Of a stretch of 64,000 bases of DNA, positions 55,943 through 64,000 are shown in pieces; position 1 is the stretch's first letter, and each line of letters begins with the position of its first letter. The translations under genes and the position numbers were made by a program. This DNA is from Rhynchospora pubera. Taxonomy: Eukaryota; Streptophyta; Magnoliopsida; Poales; Cyperaceae. The notes under the pieces are model-generated. The model was not told the DNA's origin. It searched no databases and worked only from the letters and a program-made list of their open reading frames with translations. The stretch is taken from the NCBI GenBank assembly GCA_028095005.1, contig CM051461.1, positions 173,049,144-173,113,143 of the forward strand, given 5' to 3'.

Positions 55943-58900
55943 ATGCTCAGATCCTCTCTTTCCCTCTCTCGCCTCGCCTTCTCTCCTTTGCATCACTCCA
56001 GGTCCCGTAGCTTCCTTTCCTTCCCTAGCAAGCTCTCTTCGTGCTCCGCTATCTCCAGTTCGAACCACCACTTGAGAGGTTTCCGGATGTCTTCCACTGG
56101 ATCAGAGAAGGGCACTGAGACTGAGGCTCCCTTGCCACCGCCTCCTGTGAGTTTTTGCCTTTCCAGTTTCCATGATGTCTCTTGTGCTTTAACAGAAATC
56201 AAATTAATGTCATCTCATTGTTTATTTTTAAATTTTTTGAGATGATTGATTTGTTATGTAAGCTATTAACCCTGTTATCTAATGTTAATTTTGTATCCTT
56301 TTTAGGTGCATAAATCGAAAATTCACTACTGTCAAGCTTGTGGTAGTCCGACCAAGCACATGGTACCAAATGGAGAGGAGAAAATTAGAGCTATTTGCAC
56401 ATCTTGTGGGAGAATTCACTATGAAAATCCAAAAATGGTACAAACCCAACAAATAGAGTTCCTCTTCATATATCTCAGAGTATACCAGTATAATTATTAA
56501 TGGAACAGAGAGATAGATAGAAGAGGATTATTGAAAGGAAAGTCTTAATTGTTTAAGAGATCTGAAATGTACATAGGTGATGCAAGACATCAGCTTCTAC
56601 CCAGATACACTGTACCTAGGCTATCTCAATACAGATTTGATGCGCTAAATTAACCAATGGATCCTAATACTGATGCATAGCTCCAGTAAATACTAGTTCA
56701 TATTATCTCCTGTTGAGGGTGAAGTGGAATCCTCCAATTGATTTTAACAATATATGAATCAATTTATCTACTTAGCATTGCTCATTTGTTGGATTTAAAT
56801 TCCTAATTCTAACAGGTTACTTTAGTTAATGCAACTTGCTGCTGCAAAAATCTCTCATACCAAGAAACTTTTTTGTTTTTTGATGCATAAAGTTCAGGGT
56901 TTATGTTAAAATGGTCCAGTACATTTCCTTGTTTTATTTTTTCTCTCTACAATTTGCAGGTGGTAGGTTGCCTGGTGGAGCATGATAACAAGGTTTTGTT
57001 GTGCCGGAGAAAGATTGAACCTTCTTATGGCCTTTGGTGATCATCTCTTCATTTAATTCATAAATTATAATTTTCTTTTTCTAATAATGCAGTAGTAGAT
57101 TGAGATATGGTTTTCTGGAAGCTGGCAAGCAACATTAGATACTTTTATATGGGGAGGGATCATTTGACAGTGGTTTACCTTCAGACTTCAGAGTACTTGT
57201 CAAATCATTTCAAACAAGATTTTAAAATTAAGCAAAACAGTTTTATAGGTTATTGTTGGACATATAAATAGCCTAGCAAAAAAGTTCCATGCATTATGAG
57301 TATCTTTTGGTATGCATTAGCGACCCCTGGATATTTAAAAAACTAAATGTATTAGTGACCCCTTAATTACAGTTGGTGGGAAATGCATATTACTTGATGG
57401 ATGGTAAAACATGCACCAAATCACATCATTTTATACAAACATGGCATTGTATAATATAGATCATGCCTATAATGTTGTTTTACAAGTTCAATTTTATTTT
57501 GACAATTAACAGGCATGCCAAGTGTTCCCTACCTTTTTTTAATATTCCAAACAAGTATCTGAACATCAGCTTAGCATGATGGCTTACTGAATCAAGGACT
57601 TGAACTACAGTTAAACATTGGAATTAAGTCTTAGGTTCAAAGCAACATGGACTTGAAACAGACGGGAAAAAGGTTGCTAACTTATACCCTCACAATTTCA
57701 CTAAACCTCAATTATCACAGGACACTGCCTGCTGGTTACCTTGAGATTGGTGAGTCTGTTGTAGAAGGAGCAGCTAGAGAAACCCTCGAAGAGGCATGTG
57801 CCCAAGTGGAAATAGTTTCACCTTTTGCACACCTGGATATCCCCTTGATCGGCCAAGTGAGAAAAATAAATCTTTCCACAATACGAACAATGCACATCTT
57901 CTTGCTACCTCTAAAGTTTCAAGAACTTCATATATGCATTATTCGTCCTGTAGGAATATATTGTTGCATGACAACTGACAGCATAATTAGTAAAATAAAA
58001 AAGTGAAATCGTAAAAAATGTTTTCTATAGTTTACATAGATTATTATGTATTAAATATCATGCATTTTTTAATTTATTAGCTCTCTGACCGGAGCCAATA
58101 AAACTAAAATGATCAATCAATATTCAAAATTGGATCAAGTTTGATCCATAATCTATCTAAAATATAAAGAATATCTGTAATTTTACTTTGTAAGTTTTGG
58201 TTTCCATTTGGTCAGTTGTCACAGTGTCAAATATATCTTTTTTCAATTTATAACTAACAGTGGGTATGCTTGAATGAATGTGAAGTTGGGAGATTATCTC
58301 TGGTATCCTGATTCTAATCCATCATTTATTTAGCTATCTCACTCATTTATTATATTCAATACTGCATTTATATGTTGTCGGTCAAGGGTAACATTTGAGG
58401 GGTGCCGGTGGGTCTATGAATTAACTTCTAAGAGCATGCAAGAAGCTTAGATAAAAGTAAAATTGATCTTTCTCCCTTATTGTTCCAGAGTAACAGTTGT
58501 TTTTGGTTTTGTGTCTGGAAATGAAATGCAGTAGAGCTACATCATTTTCCGTGCAAGGCTAAAAACACCAGACTTCTCGCCAGGTCCTGAGTCACTGGAG
58601 TGTGCTTTGTTTTCTCTGGAGGATATACCATTCGATTCTTTAGCATTTTCTTCTATAATCGTCACGTTGAAGATGGTCTCTCTCTCTCTCTCTCTAAGAT
58701 TTAAACACACCACAATCACAGAAAAATAAATTGAAAACAATAACTGCAGCAAGGTTTAATTCTCATATGCCATGCACACATTTTTATGAGTCTTGCCTCT
58801 GCCAATGTCTGTTAAACCATGTATAATGCTGTTTGATGTTACCAGTTTGTGATAAATGTAAAATCAGCTTCTACAAAGCCCTCCATTTTCTCTCTTTCTA

Positions 58901-59638
58901 ATTTGTTCGCCTGCACAGTACATGTAGAAAGTTTTCAACAGCAATAATAACAAATCCTTTTGTCCCAAACAAGTTGAAATTAATAACTGCTAGCTAAGTT
59001 TTCTACTTGTATTAGACACCCACCATTTAATTAGTCTTTTTTTCTATTGATATGTGTTGAAACATGTATTATGCATTTTCATATATCAGTTTGTGATGAT
59101 GTAGAACTAACTATTGATTTTGCCTAAAATTTGCAAACAAAAGAGTTGATAAGTAAACTTTTTGGTCTCCTTCTACTTGGTTCTTTCTATGTAGTATGTA
59201 GAAGATGTCAAATCTGGGAAGGTTAAATTTCACTATTGCACTATAAAGAAGAGGTATTATTTTTCTCTCCTTTCTAATATCATGTTGACATACACGAAAG
59301 GTTTAAGAATGATCAAAAGGCTCATTTTCAATGTGGTTATTATCTGCATGAAAACGTTTTCTTGACAGTTGTAAAACTTAGTATAGTTGCTTTCATGACT
59401 GGCAGTAGTAGTTGTACTCTAGAGATGGATGACCGTAAACCCTACATCAGTCCATCCATTTTTTGTTAAACCCTAAAGCAGCCCATTGAATTCTTTTTTT
59501 TATTTTTCTTTGCTTCGATTTGATTATTTTAGGAAAGTTTAAGTTCTTTAATTATATGAATTTTCTCTTATTTTCAGGCCAGGTGCAAGTCCATCAGATC
59601 TAAAGGGGTTCGATTTAGATTCTCATTTACAGATGTAA
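55943..59638 (+). CDS. NUDX23: Nudix hydrolase 23, chloroplastic (FAD/ADP-ribose pyrophosphatase)
   Basis: Seven exons: 55943-56146, 56306-56437, 56960-57036, 57721-57856, 58535-58675, 59195-59253 and 59578-59638. They join in frame to 270 codons (269 aa). The N-terminal 50 residues are Ser/Arg-rich and acid-free, consistent with a plastid transit peptide. A zinc ribbon follows (C77-x2-C80 ... C99-x2-C102), then the Nudix domain with box G143-x5-E149-x7-R157-E158-x2-E161-E162. The usual Gly at the end of the box is Cys164 here. The downstream GPESLEC...LEDIPFDSLAFSS block is typical of this subfamily. The Arabidopsis enzyme hydrolyses FAD to FMN plus AMP and also uses ADP-ribose, helping to control plastid flavin levels. 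Exon 5 uses the second AG of a CAGTAG acceptor; using the first would add a stop. Confidence 0.93.
58675..58697 (+). repeat. (CT)n tract at the NUDX23 exon 5 donor
   Basis: The exon 5 donor GTCTCT opens straight into a run of about ten CT units. The donor therefore lacks the usual purine-rich GTAAGT consensus. Confidence 0.85.
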
Positions 59639-59861
59639 ATTCAATTGATATGGTTGCCATCAGCACTAAATGGTGCATTTTCGTGTCGGACTTTTAATTG
59701 TTTGGGGAGAAGATAAGTTCGCAGTTGTTTGCATTTGTTTTGTTCATATATGGCTGAATGGTAGGGAGTATGCAATTTATCAGATCGAGGTTGATATCAA
59801 TCAAATATTTTTAGTGTTAAAAAAATAAATTCTTTTGGTGTTTATATTCGTAGTTTACATG

Positions 59862-60406
59862 TAGGACTTAGCAAAAAATTCAGCCCTCGTGAGCTAGCTC
59901 GAACTCGAATCGGATAATACTCGATAGCAACTCAAGCTGTTTCAGCTCGAGCTACACCGGCTTGGAAGGCCCATGAGCTGAGTTCGAGTTGCCTTCAGCT
60001 CGTTCAGTCCAACTCGTGAGACTTAGTCCAATTTGTTCGTTTAGTCCGTATCCCAACCCAGTTTTTAATCACTATTCTATAACCCTAAGTTCTTTTCATT
60101 TTTAGGGAAAAATAGTCGTGTCTTCCTCCTGATTTCTTCGTGTGCCTTTTCTGTGCATTTTAAACATTGTTTAATATTCATATTGTTTGCTTTTTAGTTT
60201 AGCCCATTACGAAGTCTTAAAGTTTGATATGTAATAACAAGCTAGTTTTCAAGCCACGAGCCAACTCGAGTTCTAATGAGTTGAGTTTGAGCTGCTAAAA
60301 AAACTCGAAATTGCCTTGGTGTGCTGAGCTGAGCCAACTCGACTTGAGATGAGCTTGAGTTCGAGTTAGCCTCGGTTCACTCAGACTCAGCTCATCTACA
60401 CTCCTA
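59862..60406. mobile_element. Non-autonomous hAT element, 545 bp
   Basis: TTTACATG is duplicated exactly at 59854-59861 and 60407-60414. The ends TAGGACTTAG and CACTCCTA form a short imperfect inverted repeat. Subterminal zones are dense in CTCGAG/AGCTCG motifs, relating it to the 22447-23488 element. Non-coding. It lies 223 bp after the NUDX23 stop. Confidence 0.88.
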
Positions 60407-60537
60407 TTTACATGTATATATATTACTTCGCTACTGTCACAACCGGGACAACATAAAATAAAATTCGTTAAAGATCAATACCAAATAGCACACTTGTATT
60501 ATAAAAAAAATATATAGTATCTGGTGCAATTTGATTA

Positions 60538-60922
60538 GAGAAATGGTAGAATACGATATATTGGACGGATGGGGTCCGTCTAATATAATCTTTTTTACAT
60601 TTTTAAATTTCAAATGATCGATTCAAACTGTTCAATATGTTCTCCATATTGAAAAATTATAAGAAATCATTTTTTTTTTCTATTTTTTTGTATTTTAGAA
60701 AATCGTTGTTATTGGATGATCCATAATTTTTATATCATGAATTTTCTAGAACATCGAAAAATAGCAAAAAATTAAAAAAAAATTGTAAATATTGATTTCT
60801 TATGAGTTTTTAATATGGAGAACATATAGAACGGTTTGGATCGGTCATTTGAATTTTGAAACGAGAAAATTATCGTATCGGATAGATCCATCCATCCAAT
60901 ATATCAGACACTAACATTCCTC
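60538..60922. mobile_element. Mutator-like foldback element, 385 bp
   Basis: ATTTGATTA is duplicated exactly at 60529-60537 and 60923-60931 (9 bp). The ends begin GAGAAATG/GAGGAATG, and the arms pair through GATATATTGGACGGATGG, CAAATGATCGATTCAAAC and TCTCCATATTGAAA. The inner arm is about three-quarters identical to that of 20337-20740, whereas the outer arm is unrelated. Confidence 0.9.
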
Positions 60923-60931
60923 ATTTGATTA

Positions 60932-62850
60932 TGCATTACTTACAGAAAGGAACGGACAAAGTAATAATCATCTTATTGGACAATAATCGTAGCAACTGGC
61001 CCAATAATGTAGGTATGTTATGCATAGTTTTGATAGGTTTTTGTATAATATTCGATGTGACAATTGTGGTCATTAATCAAGTGTCGTTAAAACAGTTGGT
61101 TTTTCGAATTTGTTGATTAATGATCAATAATTTTATAAATTATAAAAGTTTGTTACATACATAATAACCTAAATTATAAAAATACTAATAATTATACTAT
61201 TTTTTATAACTAGTAGATACTGAGTGCTGCAATAATTGTTTTTATCGAAATGATGCCAATATTTAGAGGTTTAAATTTAGCAATTCTTTGACAGATGATG
61301 GTCAAAGAAGCTTTAGAATTGCATAAAGTTCATACATTTGTTCTTGAAATCCGTCAACTTTCATTTTTTTTTGATAGCTACCCGCCAACGCCACCCACGA
61401 CAGTGATGACAATTGTGATGGTCGTTTTTATTTTATCTAAAGTAATTTACCGAGGGTGGCATCTAATAGATTAATAGAGTACAAATTTGTTCTGAAAACG
61501 TCAGTAGAAAGATTATGCAACTTTGATGGCTAACTTCTTCAAAAGATTTAAGGAGTCGCTTTCGTAACTACGTATCCAGAGAGCTAATTCTTCTTTATTG
61601 TGGAATTAGAATTCAAATCCAATTTCACTGTCAAATTGGCATATAATTTCTGCTAGGTGTCAGAGTGCGTAAGGCAAGATTAAAAAAAATTGTAAAAGGT
61701 AAAATTGCCAAGAAATTAAATATTGTACTGAGTTGGATGACAGGATAAAACACTTGAAAACGATAAATTAAAAAAAAAAAGAAGAGATGGGTAATGGTAA
61801 ATAGACGTGTGTTATGCAATGACCAATGATAACGAGGTATAATTTTTTTTTTAAAGGAAATGTGCTTTGGCATTTGGCAGGCAATGAGAATCTGTGGAGC
61901 CGGGAGCGCATATGCAACAGCTGCACATACTACAGCAAGCTAATATCAGAAATACAGGTTCTGACTGAAACAGAATATAGCTGTATCTGGGAGTCTGAGC
62001 AAAGCCAACAAAACATAAGCATTGAGACTTTGGGCACTGGAGAGAGATGTGGTATGCTTTTTAAAGACGAAGAAAAATAAGCTTACGCAGCTAGCGAATC
62101 AATTGAAAGAGGCATCGAAGCTGATGGAGAAAGTTTTAAATTGCAAACTTCAAATTTCTCACTAGCATGGGGATTTTTTTTTTTTTTTTTTTGGGGGGGG
62201 GGACCCTCGCTTCTTTGAAATGCTCCTAAATTATTATACTGTGTACAATTTCACAAACAAAGTTGTCTACTTGAAATGAAAGTGCAAACGCTAAATAGTT
62301 CTTTTCTTGCTACTCCTAGTAACAAATATAAATTCACTTACAAAAGCAAATCGGACTTCAACTTTATTCCTCTGTTGGGCTCATTAGTCATTATGTACAC
62401 AATACATAGCTATCGCCTTTTTTCCTCATATACTTGAGAGTCGTATTATATTGCTTTGTCTTATATGTCGATAACAATAACTAGAAAAGCTTTCAGCATT
62501 ACAACTGACTTTTAGTTTTTCTTCGTATAGCCTATTTGATAATTCATACATCTATTTGCAGAATAAAACAGAGAATTTGCACAACTTTGCACAAACAAAA
62601 ATTTTGCTCAATTTGCCTTTGATCTGTAACTTAATAAAAAGAAGCCACAAAATTCACATAAAGGAAGAAAATATAGGCACATATAGAGACGCTATAACCA
62701 GATACAACTGGGTTGTGATCAGCACACAAGCTGCAACAAGCATATGTTTAAAGCGATCACCAAAATGCTAAAGACGAAAGGCAAAATACAAATCAAAAGG
62801 TTATTATCTCATTAGACTCCAGTTGAAACAAAATTGGAGAGAACACACAC
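60932..62850. other. Spacer, 3' side of UGPase, with a coding-like patch
   Basis: Mostly AT-rich. 61875-62085 is less AT-rich and reads as plausible peptide in two frames (MQQLHILQQANIRNTGSD; ERICNSCTYYSKLISEIQ), with stops that break the first frame. It may be an exon relic, unidentified. A T-run/G-run junction lies at 62167-62201. The part near 62850 is probably UGPase 3' UTR. Confidence 0.4.
62167..62201. repeat. Poly(T)/poly(G) homopolymer junction
   Basis: About 21 T followed directly by about 10 G. Confidence 0.8.
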
Positions 62851-63980
62851 TCAAAGATCCTCAGGGCCGTTGATATCCTAAATGTTAACAAAAAATATTC
62901 ATTAATGCAAGTTTTGCTACCCAGAGAAAAAATGGATAAACTAAATTGAAGTTTGGAATTTGTCTACCTTGTTCTCAATAACAGCACCATCTGGGATCTC
63001 CAGCTTACCAGCCTTGGCTGTGATGGTCACCTTGCCCTTTATATAATAAAAATATTAAAGAACTTGTTACCAGTTGTGTGAAAATGCTGAGAAATTGAAA
63101 CTGAGATTTCAAATTTGTAAAATAGAAGGATAATATCATAATATATTTACAGTGTACGTCTGCTTAGCACATTCGGCTAGTTAAATTACTGTCAGTCTCA
63201 CATAAATTATTAAATTACCTTGAGAATGATGCCAGCACCAAACCAGACATCACCAGAGACCTTCAAGCTGTCAAGCTCAACTATGCTGGGAATAGACTTG
63301 AACCGGCTAAGGAAGTTGCCAACCTGCACAAGAACAAATGAATTATCAGAAAATACTAAAATAGAAATATATTGTAGGTATGACCATATGACCGTATGAC
63401 TGTATGAGAAGTGTATTACATATTTCTCTACACTAAGGTGTGTTTGGTTGGAGTGGGGATAAGGAATAAGCCCTTTATTCCTTATTCCGGTGAAAACCAA
63501 ACAACTAAGGAATAGGGAATTTGGGCTTATTCCGGCCCTTATCCATATTCTAACAAAACCAAGGAATTTGGATAAGGAATAAGGAATAAGCTTTTCTCTA
63601 TTCCTATTCCCTATTCCCACTCCAACCAATATACAAGACCAATAAATCAGACACCCACCTTCTTGAACTCTGGACCCAACTCAACTGAGGGGTTTGCAGG
63701 GTTTGTTCTTGCTGGATTGCGAATAACAAAGCCATCAACCAAGGTGTACAGATCAGACTGCATAAGAGAAAAATTTTCATATTAATAGCAAATTTGAAGA
63801 ATTAGTTGTTGTTATAGCAAATCCTTGCAAACAAAAACAATATAATCAATCATTCTGGGAAACAGAAAATTTGAAGAATTATTGTCTATAGTTAACCTGC
63901 ACAAGCAGCAAATCTGATGTAGCTTTTACTGGAAGGAAGCGGGAACGGGGCACATTGCTACCAATAGCATTGTCAAAGAA
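62851..63980 (-). CDS. UGP: UTP-glucose-1-phosphate uridylyltransferase, C-terminal exons (partial)
   Basis: Five minus-strand exons are inside the window: 63897-63980, 63659-63757, 63219-63323, 62968-63036 and 62851-62877. All junctions are GT-AG and in phase, giving the last 127 residues of a protein usually about 470 aa long. The rest lies beyond the right edge. The enzyme makes UDP-glucose and pyrophosphate from UTP and glucose-1-phosphate in the cytosol. Recognised signatures are NVPRSRFLPVKATSDLLLVQ, SDLYTLVDGFVIRNPAR, LGPEFKKV, SRFKSIPSIVELDSLKVSGD and the terminus ENKDINGPEDL. This region is the left-handed beta-helix C-terminal domain, involved in oligomer control. The stretch usually read GVKLEIPDGAV is GKLEIPDGAV here, one residue shorter. 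A foldback MITE sits in the intron between 63323 and 63659. Confidence 0.94.
63444..63629. mobile_element. Foldback MITE in a UGPase intron
   Basis: TTGGTTGGAGTGGG at the left pairs with CCCACTCCAACCAA at the right. Pairing extends through GATAAGGAATAAG into GGGAATTTGGGCTTATTCC-type repeats. Target duplication is not resolved. The GGAATAAGGAATA-rich arms resemble 13834-14033. Confidence 0.75.
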
Positions 63981-64000
63981 CTAGTTCAATGTAAAAAAAA

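Noticed and set aside
58532..58534. Apparent in-frame TAG at the start of NUDX23 exon 5, suggesting a pseudogene
   Set aside because: The TAG is itself the splice acceptor. Starting the exon at 58535 restores the family sequence and the frame through to the natural stop.
1..64000. CRISPR arrays, bacterial operons, rRNA genes, viral genes
   Set aside because: No regularly spaced repeats, no prokaryotic gene layout, no rRNA-like sequence and no viral coding domains were seen in the window.

Overview
This is nuclear DNA from a flowering plant. It is AT-rich, its genes have GT-AG introns, and the plant-specific proteins include ATL RING-H2, PMI1, MPT1, plastid-type QPT, NUDX23 and UGPase. Much of the spacer is plant-type transposon debris. 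Nothing in the sequence fixes the species. No bacterial genes, CRISPR arrays, rRNA or convincing tRNA genes were seen.

Layout. 1-14.5 kb is a transposon graveyard: a frameshifted LINE end, a hAT transposase pseudogene with its catalytic centre deleted, a 552-bp non-autonomous hAT, a SINE and several foldback MITEs. 15-19 kb holds an intact single-exon ATL-type RING-H2 gene and a damaged DIVARICATA/MYBS-like MYB gene. 21.4-32 kb is the first gene-dense block: MPT1 (+, six exons, a 1-kb hAT in intron 2), PMI1 (-, single exon, convergent with MPT1) and a three-exon 130-aa gene of unknown function (-). 32-45 kb is again mobile DNA: foldback elements, a truncated LINE with target-site duplication, a probable Ty3/gypsy solo-LTR end, Tourist-like MITEs and a long-armed palindromic element. 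A single-exon 336-aa protein of unknown function lies at 45.7-46.7 kb. 51-60 kb is the second gene block: quinolinate phosphoribosyltransferase (-, ten exons) and Nudix hydrolase 23 (+, seven exons), arranged head to head. The right edge carries the last five exons of a UTP-glucose-1-phosphate uridylyltransferase gene (-), which continues beyond the window.

The host genes are ordinary single-copy housekeeping or regulatory genes and do not form an operon-like unit. The only functional link between neighbours is QPT (NAD synthesis) beside NUDX23 (FAD/ADP-ribose hydrolysis), both apparently plastid proteins. The most unusual content is structural. Two pairs of Mutator-like foldback elements share inner sequence but have unrelated, internally well-paired outer arms. 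Five copies of one Tourist-like family are present. Several hAT elements retain recognisable 8-bp target-site duplications.
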